Shown in pieces: positions 23,131 through 36,589 of a stretch of DNA of 64,000 nucleotides (its first letter is position 1; each line of letters starts with the position of its first letter). Source of the DNA: Leuctra nigra (taxonomy: Eukaryota; Arthropoda; Insecta; Plecoptera; Leuctridae); NCBI GenBank assembly GCA_934045905.1, contig OW203768.1:30781060-30845059 (forward strand), in the 5' to 3' direction. Below the pieces are notes generated by a model, which saw only the letters and a program-made list of their open reading frames with translations, was not told where the DNA came from and made no database searches. The position numbers were made by a program, and so were the translations under genes.

Positions 23131-26100
23131 TTGTAAATGTGAGAGGGCAACCTGGCATAGGATATTACGTGATCACTTATTCATGGAGTCTTGGATAACG
23201 CGGTTAATTGTACCAGTCGGTTGGTGAACCTGTCTCGACTAACCCTCAAATGTCAAGATCAGATCTGACCGCTTCAAGTCAGATTGCACCTGACAAGAAA
23301 TCCAGATCGACGTATTTATGAACAGCCTCGGACCTTGTGCTGGTCTGCAGAAGAGTTTTCAAATAATTAAAACAGAGTCTCGAGACACCAGAAATGACCG
23401 CAAATTATTTCTATGCGCGACCCAATTATAAACTCTTTGAACAAGCTCGGAGCTATGTCAAGTATTCTCCACCGAATGTAGATTTACAAAAGCTCGGTTT
23501 TACATTTTTAAAGTTAAAACGGTCTGGTCCCAGTTCGTACATAAAGCTTCAAGGCGAAAGTTTTTTCTAGATTAAAAATGGCAAACCTACATGGGTTTTC
23601 AGTCTCTGGAATATTACGGTTCCGACTTCTTGATAATTCACTCAAATATGCACCCAGGAAATTGAGTGGCCCTTTGTCCTCCACCACACGCTAATATTAT
23701 ACATGTTGGGTAAATGTTTCACTTTTCAAAAGAAACGAAATTAATTGACCTTTACATAAGTCGACGTTACTCTATTGAAACTAAATTCCATTCCAGTAAC
23801 GTTTTACTCCATTTACTTCACAAGCCAGCACTGTCACAGAACTCCTACGCATTTCTGTGCACCTGATGTTTTTCAATTCAAATCATCGTTACAAAACGAG
23901 ATAAACCTCCAGGGAGTAAAGTTACGCGAAATGTACGAATTGCAAAGAACACGAGGAACAGTTTATGATCCGAATTCATTATAAAGGTTAAAACAATTAG
24001 AAAAAAGTCGATCGTGTATTTCGGCTCCGCCCCGCTTACTTGTATCGGCTAAATGCTCGGAACGTGTTCGGTGGCTCGCTCGACACCTCTCTAGCGAGAG
24101 ATTAGCGATGAAGACGGGTCGTCGTCGTCGTCAGCCGACAGTTTGACGACCACGATCCACGAGGCGGAGGGTCGATACATGTCGAGGACGTGGAGAAATG
24201 CCAGAGGTTGACATCTACAGGAGAAGTTCACCTAAATGCATACCGCAGGGGGGGGGGGGGGGGGGCATGCCATTTCACGTGTGTGATATTTAGATGAAAA
24301 TGCAAGGGTGAAATCACGAAACCTGGTTGTTTCTGAACTCCACATAAGTGTTTTTGCACCGTTTTCCCCGAAGTGTTTCTGCCGCTGACGGACTGGTCCT
24401 GTCACATCATTATCATCATCATCCTTCTTTCCTGTCAGCCCACATTGTTTCTTATCCTCATTCTCCTTCTTACCTCATGTTTATTTACAGACTCCTCTTT
24501 TGATTCGCTGCGAATGTATAAGCCAACATTAAGCCGGAGGACGAGCTTACAGTGGCTAATGAAGTAGTAAAGAACTAACCACGTATAAAGTAGTCCATTA
24601 ACTTCAGCTACACAAATTGGTACCCTAAAATACACCAATCCTTTTCAAGTACAATCAACTCCGACGTTTTACAACGTTTCGGAAGGTGTTAGGCAGCTGA
24701 ACTCACAAGAGTTTCTCCAGAATTCTACCGATATTGTCGTCCTCCTATAGCAGTCTCAACCGTGCCACCTCGTAGGCAAATTTCATACAAATCTCATCAA
24801 ACTCATACGGTATATAGAAGATTTCCCGGAAAACGAATTCCCATGTACGACGGACAAGTTCGCATAAGATATGTTTGGTTCTGAAGATGCTAATCCACTT
24901 ATCCCTTTCCCGAAGTTTGTCTGCAAGTTCGACGCCGCCTCCCCGGCGTCGGGACGCGTGTGGAACGACGCTGATGAGTCTGTGTCGTGTCCCGCTGTCG
25001 TCTGCACGGGGCGACAGCAAGGCGCAGCGAGCAGCGAGCAACAGCAGCGCGAAAAGGTCAAGAGGCGAACATGACGTACAATATCCCCGACAGAATCAGA
25101 TTACACTCTAGTGGGGCCAACTAGCATTGAGAACCAGAGAGTGAAATAGTGAGTGAAAATGAGGAGAATAGTGTGGAACTCGTCAGTCAAGTAAACTGGT
25201 CAGCAATGGAAAAACAAGTAGACAAAATAGGGTGAATGAAGAAAGCACCCCCTTGAAAATCCTGAAAGCACCTAAAATGTGAGCCAAAACGGCTTCATGA
25301 AAATAAAAAGCCATTATAGCTCACATTTTAGCGGCTGTTTCAGGAAAAAGGTGGCCTAAAATACACTCTAACATTTTTTGAATAACCCTATTTTGGCTAC
25401 TTGTTTTTAATGACCAAACAATGATCATGCCAATTTGAAAATATAAATAGTATGTCAGTATTTGTTAGAAATACCATTTTTTATTTATTTTAATTGAACG
25501 CATTAGAACTATTTTATCAGAAATCCATGAATCTGTGAGAAAACAAGTAAAACAGCCAACAATAGTGAAGGGCCAAGAAAATGGGAGTAATAGTGAGTGG
25601 ATGGCAGTCCTGCTATTTCTGTCAAAGGGCAGGTACAATCAACTCCAGAGACGGCTGTTCTCATTGGGGAGCCCGTGGGTGTTACATCCAGACTGGATCT
25701 GTTACCCCCCCCCCCCCCCCCCCCCCCCCAATCGCCCCAGAGCATAATGGCAGCAACTAGCGAGGCATCAGCAAGTACTGATCTCGTTAGAAACCGATCT
25801 TTGTGACTCTCAGTCAGTATTGGCTCGCAGAGGTATGAAACAACGTTTAATACACGTGATATATTTTATTTGTGATTGTGTTTGCACTATATAGGTCAAC
25901 TCAACTATACAAAAGTGAAAAATAGTTATAAAAGTCGGTACTTTTACAACATATAATTAACTATTATAAAAACTACTTGTAAAATCAGTACAACTCAACA
26001 AAAAATTGTTGCAGTCGCAGTTAAAAATAAGAACTTTACGAGAACATCACGATTTGAAAATGTATTTGTCACACGATTACAAAGATTTCTGGAGAATTTC

Positions 26101-27594
26101 TTGTAAATTTCTCACGATTTCATGATTTTAGGGATTTCAAAGATGTCATACTATACGGCAAAGTCATATTTCAGTTGTTCCTGATAGGAGAAAACAAGGA
26201 ACACGACCGCACTCTGGTGGATTATGTGGTACTATAGAGCTAGGGATGGATCAGGGCGGATGTCAGGGCCACAATTTGTATACAAATTTGCTTTAGTTTA
26301 TGGCTAAAAAAATAAACTTGTAACTAAATTTCAATTTCAATTGTTTCTCCAATAAAAGTGCACTATAAAGTTTCCGATAGCCATCTTGGCAGAAGTGGCT
26401 CCACCACTTATTTGCGCGAATAGCGGGCGAAACGGATGAACCACACCCCCGCAGAGCTTGCCCACGTGACAGAACAGAAGAAGCAACCCCCTAGGCCTAA
26501 CGAGTCCAACTGTGTGTCACAGAAACAGAAATTAAAACCCACTTGACGAGAGCTTTCCAACTCATCATCGTCTCATCGCATTCTTCCCAAAGCAAAAGCT
26601 AATTCATCGCTTGTACCTTCCTGTGTAATTGAAATCAGAACTCGCGCAACCTTTGCACGCCGCCCATTCTCCCAGATCCCACCACCAGAGGCACCGAAAC
26701 GAGCAGCATTCAGCTCGAAAGGTCGGCGAGGTGAAAACAAAAATTAATTCAAAAATTACAAAATCAAAAAAATCAGTTTTCATATTAGGATTTATGCGAT
26801 GTTACAATTTTCCTGACTGTCACGAAACGTGCAAAATTCAATATTCAATTAGAAACTGAGCACAAAAGTTATTTATTGAACTTTTACGAGTATAACTTTA
26901 TTGTTCGCAATGAATAGACCCGATGTGAGGTAAAAGTTTATATCTCTAGGTATTGACGTCAACCGTTGTAATTTAATAACTCTTATTGCTTACTGGGACG
27001 AAAACTTCACGAGTCTTCACACCTACCCTTGGATATTGTACTTCCTACACGGCAGAGAGGGTGGAATCAGCCCCCGAAGCAGGGCCCCTCGCACGGGAGC
27101 AGCAAGGGGACAAACCTCAGTTCCATGCACTTTGCAGACAAGAAAGATCGCATAAGCTGCTGGGATCTTTTTATCAACAATTGCACTACTAAAAATAACA
27201 ATTAAGAAATTATTGAAATATGATAAATTACTCTGTTTTGGACAAATTGACAAATTAGAATTATAAAAAAAATATTTCTATAGAAAAGTAGGTATAATAT
27301 GCCAGTTATAGTATTAGAAAAGGATGCAAGTATAATGAAGTTCATAGTGTCCATTGGAAGCTCGGAACACTCTGTGGTTGGAACAAGCCTCGAACTTGCA
27401 AGTGGCAAGTTTGACACACCGATGTCCCGCGACCATGCGCCTTGCTCCAAGCGTCAGAGGTTCACCCACTGCCGAGAACACATGGCGTCGCGGCGTCCTT
27501 CCCTCTCCGTCGGGAGCAGACTTTAATCAGCGTCGCCATTTGTTCCTTGCATTCCGAGTAGGAGTCGTGCTTGCTGACAGATCTTACACCTCCG
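23131..27594. other. No gene recognised; long G and C tracts
   Basis: Contains an 18-base G tract (24248-24265), a 25-base C tract (25705-25729), a CGT microsatellite near 24120-24132 and one TGACGTCA at 26954-26961. A CpG-rich patch at about 24925-25070 is open in several frames but matches nothing recognised. Confidence 0.4.
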
Positions 27595-27960
27595 CGCCGC
27601 CGCGACGCCCCCGCACGCCGTCCCGACGCCCGAACACAGGAGAGGACGTCGTGGAGGTGCCAGAGTGGGCGACGCCCCCGCACGCCGTCCCGACGCCCGG
27701 ACACAGGAGAGGACGTCGTGGAGGTGCGAGAGCGGGCGACACCCCCGCACGCCGTTCCGACGCCCGGACACAGTGACGTCGAGACGTCGTGGCTGAGGAC
27801 GTCGTGGAGGTGCAAGAGTGCGCGACGCCCCCGCATGCCGTCCCGACGCCTTGTCACGAGTCGAGCGTCGCATCACCGCGCGGGAGACACATCGACGTCG
27901 CGTCGTGGAGGTGCCAGAGCGGCGCCGACCCCCGCACAAGCGTCGCGACGGCGTGTTACA
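27595..27960. repeat. GC-rich imperfect tandem repeat
   Basis: GACGTCGTGGAGGTGC recurs at about 27645, 27712 and 27798 (a variant at about 27900), alternating with CGCCCCCGCACGCCGTCCCG blocks, a spacing of roughly 67-100 bp. Composition is sharply GC/CpG-rich against AT-rich flanks. Several frames on both strands stay open because stop codons are rare in such sequence. No protein family was recognised. Confidence 0.7.
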
Positions 27961-29880
27961 GCGTCGCTCACCGGAACATCGAAGGGTGTGCACATGCACT
28001 CGAATCACATCGGCGACAAAAACGCGTCTTTCTGTGCACAAAGAGCTGGCTTTTGTCCACCCCGTTAGAGAGAATTACAACTAATTGGATTCCGCACTCC
28101 AGCTTTTTCCTCCGCCCACGCTGCATGATCTCTTTGATATAATAATATTGAACACATATCGATGCTTTGTTCTCTGCAGTGTGATGTTGGCATCGCATTC
28201 CCGATCACTCGCAAACTTTCAATCACTTCGGGGGCGGAACGAGCGAACTTTGTGACATCGTTTATCGAGCATGAAAATAACTTCACTTGACCCAAATATT
28301 TCGAAAAGGTGCCCCATTCATTCCCAAGCCAATGTTCCTTCAACAGTGCAGTTATTTTTAGCACAATACCTTCTTATAACTCTAAATTATATCCGGCGAT
28401 TATTGTCGGATATATCTGGAAAACAAACAATCTAATACAATAGCGAAAGGGAAATTATTGATTTCGTAATTCGTGTAAATATTGACGAGCTTGGATCTCT
28501 CCACAACAAAATACCTACCTCTACAGTTTAGTTACGTGAAGCACCGTCTCATTTTCAGCCCAATGACCATGTAACAATCTGAACTCAAATTACCTCAGCA
28601 TAATAAAATAAGTAGCCAAGAGAGAATATCAATTTATTTATTGATGCGAGTCATGTCCAATATACATGGTTGACCACCGAGATTCAGTTACATCAATACA
28701 GCATGGCCAATCCATTAGTCTTGTCGCACATTCGCAGTCATTTCTAAGGTTTGAATTGCAAGATTTCACTAATTACATATATTTTAATTATACGAATTAA
28801 AAATACTCCACCATGTTATTCATAACGATGCTGTACCAACGTCTTGTGTAATTAATTAAATCATGATTTCTCCTCATGACTCCCAATCCCAAAATTGTCC
28901 CAAAATTTCTGGTGATCGGTGCTTTTAATTAATATCAAAATTTTTCATCCCCAAATTTATTCTGAGATCAATAAAAAAATAATATAAATATCAGTACGAA
29001 AACGAGTAAAAGTGCCTCAAATTAAATCAAGAAATGACAAATTTCCAGGGCTACGCCCCGGACCTGTATCATCCGTGAAAAAAGCCCCATTTTCGAGACC
29101 GTTGTCACCTCCCCTCCTAAAAATGCAACCGGAAAATCGGTTTTTGATGGCACGTTTTAAGTTCTCAATATGGCGCTTCAGCCAAAAGGTTTACCCAGGC
29201 CTAGGCTCGTTTTAAATAGGAAATAAAATATTTCGAAAATAAATACCTAGGTATTGATATCTCCTTCCTGACAGCGCTTCAGGGCACGAACCCAACTTAA
29301 AGTTCTCGAGAGCGATGCAGAATTAATGATGGCCTGAATCAAGAGCAATACTGAGTCGACGAGGAATTATGGTGAAACGTAAAACCATTGGCAATATTCG
29401 CAAAGGCAACAGAACTCGCTCTGTAATCGTATACAGTTGTCTCCGTTCTCGCAGCTCAAATGGCGGCTCAAATATCACACAGTGGAGTAAATTTCCTGGG
29501 GGAGGCATAAGCTGAATGGAACAGTTTATTAGAACTTTGGTAAAAACGAGTCAAATTCAGATACTGCTCATTAAAGTCGCGATGTCGTATGGAGTTTTAG
29601 TATGACAAAGAGTAAATTACATATGGAACTTCAAAGATAATACTTTTTAATTAATGTATGTTTACATTGGAGAGAATCTAGATGATATCCATTGCATTTT
29701 TAGTAGGTATACATTGTTGCTAGAAAACAATTGATAGAGTTGTAAAATATTACGGTTTAGGTTAGGTGTACTTCTACATTTACAAATGCACTGACTATTT
29801 AGATAAGCCTGTACCCCAAGGACAATTCAACAAGTAGGTATAACCGAGGTGTTAACAACTAATAGTTTTGGTGTACAGCT
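27961..29880. other. No gene recognised
   Basis: Nothing assignable apart from a short GGGCTACGCCCCGGACCTG fragment at about 29048. A similar phrase occurs at about 40860, inside the hAT-like element, so 29048 may be a transposon scrap. Confidence 0.35.
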
Positions 29881-29884
29881 GATT

Positions 29885-30180
29885 TCGGATTTCCAAGATT
29901 TACAAAGATATCGTAGATTTCCGAAGATTTCTAAAGATGTCCAATGGTTTACAAAGATTTCCTAGGATTTCCGCAGATTTTACAGTATATCCTAGAGTTA
30001 ACGAGATTACCAAGCTTTCCAAGATTTCAGAATTTATCAAAGATTTCAATAGATTTCCAAAGATTTGGAAAGATTTCCTAAGATTTCTTAAGATTTTCAA
30101 GATTTCTAATATGTAAGAAGATTCAATATTACCAAAGATTTCCAAAGATTTTGAAAGATTTTTTAAGATTTCCAGGCTAT
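29885..30180. repeat. Degenerate AGATTTCCAA decamer repeat
   Basis: About 25-30 diverged copies of a 9-11 bp word (AGATTTCCAA, AAGATTTCTA, AAGATTTACA) in a row. The minus-strand open frame rich in leucine, asparagine and lysine comes from the repeat. Confidence 0.75.
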
Positions 30181-30189
30181 ACCAGATTC

Positions 30190-31090
30190 CCGGAGTTGTT
30201 ATCCCCATCGAGTATAACCCCGTAAGGATTTAATAAATATTTTACGTACATAATTTGAACGTTTCAAAAGTTGTGACAGGAAATACCTCCATGAAAGTAC
30301 ACTTGGCAAAAGCAACGATTATCGTTGAAACCCTTTTTCAATGACTTTGTCAGGTTGCTTGTCACTTATCAATGATATCATAGCTCAACAACCGAGTAAG
30401 ACACTGACTGACTGTCAATCAGATTGTTTGCGCGATAACTTTTGTTTTGCCGAGTGTATAGCTTGGGGTACAGCCAATCCTAACAAACCGATGTAATACA
30501 GACAGCAAGGTAAAGATGACGAGTATAGGCACAACATGTCTCTCATGCAATCATGCTAGAGAAAGTCGTGTAAAAGCAACATATCGCCTTAATCGTCATG
30601 TCCAGCAATGTCACAGTCATTTCCACAATATGATGGCGCCTCTTCAAATCCCAACCGTCTTACGTCAAGACAGCAAATCCTCGAATATGACTAATTATAG
30701 GATACGTTTCTGTGTGTGTACAGAATACAAACTTTATAAAATACATACTTTGTGATTTTAAACCGCTTTCCGTTGACTGGAATTAGTGTTATTTTGTAAT
30801 CGAATCGACAAGAATATAATAAGAAATTACAGCAATATGTCATTTCACATATCATTCATTCCAAAAATATGTACACTCGACAAAACGTAAAACGGTATTT
30901 AGTAGTCTATACTAACTCGGCATCTAGCTCTAGTCTATTAGCTCTGATTTCATTGATAATAATATGTATCAATTGTCAAAAAGCATCACTACAAGTCATT
31001 CAATTTTATTCACGTACCGTTTTATGTTTTGCTGAGTGTACCTACACAAAATGCTTGAGCACAAAAGCTTATTATATATATACCACACGG
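30190..31090. other. No gene; one dispersed-repeat fragment
   Basis: At about 30897-30970, AACTCGGCATCTAGCTCTAG and AGCTCTGATTTCATTGA match blocks at 61918-61980 and, inverted, at 62845-62895. No exon was recognised. Confidence 0.4.
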
Positions 31091-31096
31091 ATGTAC

Positions 31097-31244
31097 AGTC
31101 ATGGAAATATATTCGGTTAACCCTCCATTCACCCCCTTCCACATTCAAACAACTTGACCAGTCGTATAGGTCAAGTGAGAGGGCCTTGAACTAACGTAAA
31201 TAGCGTGGCAGGGAGGAGCGTTTACCGAATATATTTCCATGGCT
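31097..31244. mobile_element. Mariner-like MITE
   Basis: A 148-bp segment with inverted ends AGTCATGGAAATATATTCGG / CCGAATATATTTCCATGGCT. TA dinucleotides lie near both ends, as expected for Tc1/mariner insertions, but exact duplication boundaries are ambiguous. Confidence 0.6.
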
Positions 31245-31249
31245 ATGCA

Positions 31250-32896
31250 TGCGTTGTACTAATCCCATGTAGAATACTGCAGGTGTCAAGATATGTAGCT
31301 CCTGGCTATGACATCTCAGTAGTCGCATAGCTCAGTGTATTATGGATCGACCTACTTCGCATATTAAACAAGTACACAGTCTTTGTGACTGTAATCGTTT
31401 GTACAGGATTATAAACCCGGTCGTCTGCTGCTTACAAGCACAACTAAACAATAACAGATGCATTAGTGATAATGCGAAAGACAGGCATAAATGGCTCGGA
31501 TCAATTTCATATTTATTGGGAGGTTTTTCCAATATGATAGTGCCAGCCATAAAATGTAGTATAATACTCGCCGGTACGAAGACAGAAAGCAGACAGTAAA
31601 CATATCTTGTCGATGTTAGTGGTGTTGGAAAAGGTTAGTTAGGATGGACGTTGGGAAGAAGGCAGTCGTGGTCTACAGTATGGAACCTTCCAGGTATCGA
31701 CTGAGGAAAACCACGAAATAACCACGGGGACCAAGGGCGTACGCAGATGGAGGGGGGGGGGGAGTGACCCATCATCTAAGAAATCACCACATTTAAAATA
31801 ATATGTGAACAACAAATTTTAAAAAAGAGGTAAATCATGTCAAAAACATACCATATTGATTGAAATTGAGTTAAAATTAAACAAAAAAATCATGGGACTG
31901 TATGCCCAGACCTGCTTTGAGAAAACTCTTACCAATTTGTAATTTATATTTCCCATAAATACTCGCTACTCTGCGATTCAAAATTGAACCAAATCGAATG
32001 ACCTTGAAACAACATTTTCTCCTGTACCCCCGAACCTCCCCCCCCCCCCCTCCTGTTTTCAACTGTAATTTTTTTAAATAATATAAATATAATATGAAAT
32101 GTCCCCTGAAATGTCCCCCGATTGAAACGAACCCGGGACCTCAAGTCTAGATAGCAACTATACCTAGGCAACTACCTTAGCCAACTTGCTCCGTTCACAG
32201 ATATTTCACATATTTTAAAACAGAAATCATTCGGCCAAATTAATATAAATTATCTGTCAAAAAACACAGCGCTTCCAACCAACGGTGCTAAATTCAATTT
32301 GAATGGCGCAGGCATGAGATGTGAAGCGTCAACAAAGGCCGCGAAGCTCCTTTTAAATGTTTATCCCAAGTACACACCCTGCCGTGAGCGAGACACCTGA
32401 GGGAATACTTGTTGATTGTGTTGCACGCAGCGAACTGTCTGCGCGCGACTAATGAAAAGAAGACTCGCATTTCACAATGTTGTCAATTACGACCAGACGT
32501 TCAATTATCTCGCCTCCTGACGCTTCCCTGATTGTTCAGAGTCTCATTCCAGAACATCCCCGTGGAGATCTGTAGCCACGAGAGAGGGGGAGAGAATACA
32601 CACAATAGGCTCCAGTTTTAGAGGAATGTATTATGGTTTTTGGTCAATAGTGCAAAAAGCAAAACAATAGGGAATATTAGGTACTTGAAAATGTGCATAC
32701 AATTTGTTGATAAAGCACAATATTTTAACTCTCAAAAGTGTACATTTTCATTCATAAATATGAAATTTAAATTCAGCGATATTTAGGGTGGGAAAACGGT
32801 ATTCCTGTCAAGTCATGTCATTATGTCCACTGGAATTTAAAATTCGCATTTATGAATTAAAATGTAGTCTTTTATAGTGAAAATAGTGTGCTTTAC
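31250..32896. other. No gene; SINE-like fragments
   Basis: About 31620-31735 (minus strand) resembles the head-proximal SINE body (GACTGAGGAAAACCACGAA on +). About 32115-32195 (minus) has a tRNA-like layout: box-A-like GGCTAAGGTAG and box-B-like GGGTTCGTTTC when reversed. A G tract lies at 31752-31762 and a C tract at 32038-32050. Confidence 0.4.
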
Positions 32897-32904
32897 CACC
32901 AAAT

Positions 32905-34011
32905 AGGGATGGCACGCGGTAAAATTTACCAGTAAATTAAGGTAAATTTACCGGTAAATTTACCAATTATTAATTTACCGGTAAAAAAAATGGTAAATTT
33001 TGTTTTTTGATCCTCTCCAATGTATGAATGGAGATATCAAATTTTAAGTAAAAGCTATAAGTAAACATCAGTGTGACAACATTAGCAACTTTAGGCATAT
33101 TTTACGTTGATTTTTGGTTGTTCTCAATCATTCAGAATGATAACTCCGTCCATATAACATTAAATTACCATTCCAATGTCGGAATCTCTCTTCAGGTTTG
33201 CTTGTTTAGCAGACTCAGATTATAACTTGATCAAATTGGTGGTGGACAATTCCTCTTATGGGAGAATAGCACAGGCAGCATGGCATAGCCTACACTAGAT
33301 TGGTCGAATCAATGCTATTCGGCTATATCATCCCTTATCAATATGGAGTATTGTCATTATTAACATTGATTATACCTAGTGATGGCACCATTGAAAATTT
33401 TCAATGACCATTGAAAAAATTGAAAATTTTTGAAAAAGTTTAAATCAATTTTATTTGATTTAATAAATGTATGGGCATACTTGGGATGCATACTGAACTC
33501 TATTATGATGCGTGTTGTTGTCTGAGTGGTAAATGTGCAAAATGATCATTAATACAGCATTCAAATTTCCCGCCTATGTAGAAATTACAGTCTGGCCAAA
33601 ATTACATTGAAGAAAAACTGAGATTTGGACTTATATTTGACTTTTATTTTGATTTTGATTTTACGCTTTTTTCAGATATATTATCAACAATTGTGTGCAA
33701 TAAAGCAATAAAAATAGTAATTTAAAAAATTTTCAACGCATTAAAAATTTTCATGAAAATTTTCAAAAAAAAAATTTTTCAGAAAATTGCCATCACTAAT
33801 TATACCTAGATCTAGATCTTGTTAATGTCCTGACTGCGGTAATCTTTGTAAATGGGTCAAATAATAAAGTAGGGTCATTTTTGTATTTGGTATAGTCATA
33901 AATTGGTATCTTCATCATGTATCAAAATTTACCGCTGACCGGTAAATTTACCGGTAAAATTTACCGGGAAATTTACCGATTTTTTCAGACCCGGTAAAAG
34001 TGCTATCCCTA
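32905..34011. mobile_element. hAT-like element with GGTAAATTTACC palindromes
   Basis: The 1107-bp element starts TAGGGATGGCAC and ends GTGCTATCCCTA, flanked by a perfect 8-bp duplication CCACCAAA (32897-32904, 34012-34019). Both sub-terminal regions are packed with the palindromic word GGTAAATTTACC. A second hAT-like element is nested at 33377-33798. Without it the host element is about 680 bp. No transposase frame. Confidence 0.9.
33377..33798. mobile_element. hAT-like MITE, TAGTGATGGCA family, copy 1 (nested)
   Basis: The 422-bp element has ends TAGTGATGGCA / TTGCCATCACTA and a perfect 8-bp duplication ATTATACC (33369-33376, 33799-33806). Near-identical to the copy at 60797-61230 throughout. 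It inserted inside the older hAT-like element 32905-34011, so it is the younger of the two. Confidence 0.92.
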
Positions 34012-34019
34012 CCACCAAA

Positions 34020-34836
34020 TATGGAGTTATTTTGATATGTAGATTTTAATAAAAGCATGCACCTTCCCTATACTAAATAAATAATGCCTTGTTGTAGGGC
34101 ACAACAGGCTCCTTCCCACCACCCATCCTTATGAAAAAATGGCGATATAAAATCGACTATCCGTGAGTGAGTGTATAAAGGAGGTACGATTCCCCCTGGG
34201 TTGGGATTCTATAACTGCAAAGCGGTAGCAATTTCGTTAGCAATGAGATTTTGCCATCAGCTTTATACTGATTGCTATTCCGCCAGCAAACCAAAAATAG
34301 TTGCTGTAGCTGTATGAAACATGAATTCCTTGTCGCCACGAACTGTTTATATTATTGTACATCTGCCTAATTAAACAATGCGCCACCTGCACGCAGCAAC
34401 TAACAACTTTGCACCTACCAGCTATGTCGTACGGAAGGGGAAGTTTTCGTTTTGACAACGAAGAACTTCCGACTTCTCTTCACAAAAGGAGAAAACACAC
34501 TTTAAATATTTATGACGATTAACTATGGATGAAGGAGGAGGAACGAAGACGCACTTTTCCACAGGATAACGCGGTAAAGAAGCAGAAGGACATTGTAAAT
34601 GTAATGGATTTCTTGCGTAGAATAGGGATAAGCAGAACCGAGGGATGGAAGTTGTGTTTACAGAGAATTCCAAGTAGTTTATTCGTCCGCGAAAGAAATA
34701 CTTTACGAGTTGCTTATGATCAAGTCGAACTTCCTTGATTTTCTTTCTACTAATATTTTGTAGAGATAATGGGAATAGAATTTTTATACACACAAAAAGG
34801 CTCGAATACTTTTGATATATTTCAATTACGGAACAG
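34020..34836. other. No gene recognised
   Basis: Open frames on both strands at about 34422-34793 overlap each other and show no recognised domain or splice pattern; probably chance. Confidence 0.35.
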
Positions 34837-34837
34837 G

Positions 34838-35112
34838 TGGGGTGAGTGGTTATAACGCTCTGAACTTGTATTCCGGAGGCCCGGGTTCGATTCCCGCGGC
34901 CGTCTTTCCATGACTGGGGTTTTTTCGTGGTTTTCCCTCAGTCGATGAAAATGCTGGGAAGGTACCCTAGTTACAGGCCACGACCGCCTCCCTCCCACTT
35001 CCATCCTTACCTACTCTTCACCATCATCTCCCAATCATCATCATAATCATTCATCTGTCGCCATTAGCCTCGCTGCAGAACAGTGCGACGTTAAGCCCCA
35101 GACATAAAACAA
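34838..35112 (+). repeat. tRNA-derived SINE, most complete copy
   Basis: The head has a box-A-like GGTGAGTGGTTATAACGC and a perfect box B GGTTCGATTCC (34884-34894), so internal RNA polymerase III promotion is expected. The body runs through CGTGGTTTTCCCTCAGTCG, CCACGACCGCCTCCCTCCC, a CATCATCATAATCAT segment and GTGCGACGTTAAGCCCCAGA. It ends in a short A-rich tail. Layout and phrases resemble known insect tRNA-derived SINEs. Related pieces occur at 11585, 21030 (-), 31620 (-), 49595 and 60660 (-). Confidence 0.75.
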
Positions 35113-35115
35113 TTA

Positions 35116-36585
35116 AAGTTGTAATGGTACCTACACAAAATGTTCAAAATGTTGGTAATGTTGGTACCAAGTTCATTCCATTTCTATTAAATTGTACTTG
35201 TGAGACATTATTGTCCTTACAATAAAGACTTATTAATTCTCACATGGACGCGATACAAAGTGGCAGGGATATTTTACCAGGCCTGGGCAGCACTTTGCCA
35301 TTTAGCCAAGTTTACTAAGTAAATACAGGGAGGAAGCCATGTGCTGACAATTACATTAGAGCAGATTAAAGCCATGTCAAATGTGCACGTAGGTAATTCA
35401 TATGTCCCCATTCTCTGGATAATTTTATAAACTGATATTCATCAATATTAATTAATTATTATAAAACATCCGTCAACTAACATAATCTTACATCCCATAT
35501 ACGGTACATACCATATACGGCAAACTTATCACTTTGCCATTAATGTATTTTAAAAAATACCCCTAAAGTTTAAAACACGTACATTTAAATACAGTTTGCA
35601 TAATTTATAGAAACTTGTTTAGAACTTCGCTAATTCTTTCAGTATTCATTCACTCGTAAATCCAAGTTGACAGCAAAGAATTTTAAGTAGTAGTGAATTC
35701 TATGCATCTTCTATGCGTCGTTTTGTGTACACAACTTCCAGCAAAACAATGTACAACCTCATTTATTAATTAATTGGTTTAATTATGTAATTAATATTAA
35801 CTGCATTGCTAACAATTATTCTCGTGTAGTAATCTAACCGTGACTCTAACAGTTATTCTAGGATTTAATACAATTCTAAACATCACGCAAAGTATTTGAT
35901 GAAGTATTAGACAACCCCACGAAACATGAACGAGTAAAAAACGCTTTGCAACGTGTTGATAAGAGAGAACCGATGTCGAACAGAAATTCCTATATGAATC
36001 AACCTTCTGACCAATATCAGCGTATAAAGTTGAAAAATCTTTGGGCCAACTGTAGGTACCTACTACACTAGGAAAACGCTCGGTGTAACGCGTTGATGAG
36101 CGAGCACCGACACGCACGACATCGCCAATCATAGCACGATCCATTCAATCAAAGATAACTAACTATACATTATTTATTACCAATTTTCCTTGCAACTTTT
36201 CATAAACACTCTGGATCAATTAAATAACAGATTATTGTACTGATATTTTTCCATCAATCTCTTTGGACAGATATTCAAACACTTAAAACAGCAATAAGTC
36301 TGTAAATTCTTGACCGATTGGGCTGGAAATGTGTAAAATATGATGTTATCTAGTCAAAACGTCGTTTTCATAACTGTGAAACACAATCATATCGTAAAAT
36401 AAATTATTTTAGATAAGGTATACCTATACCTATGTATATGAAATACATACATTACATTTTGACTACATTATGTATTGCAATATGATCAACTAAGAAAAGA
36501 ATCTGTCTTACTTGATATTGAGAATAGCCATCTATAAACTTTGCTTTGCTACATAGAGCAACCCAGAATGCAGTGGAATTTCTGT
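35116..36585. other. No gene recognised
   Basis: AT-rich. Holds one shared block at 36072-36110 (CTCGGTGTAACGCGTTGATG AGCGAGC) that recurs inverted at 48193-48232. Confidence 0.4.
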
Positions 36586-36589
36586 TTTG

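Noticed and set aside
27354..28084. Overlapping Arg/Pro-rich open frames up to 172 codons
   Set aside because: They overlie GC-rich tandem repeats and are open on both strands; no domain or splice pattern supports coding.
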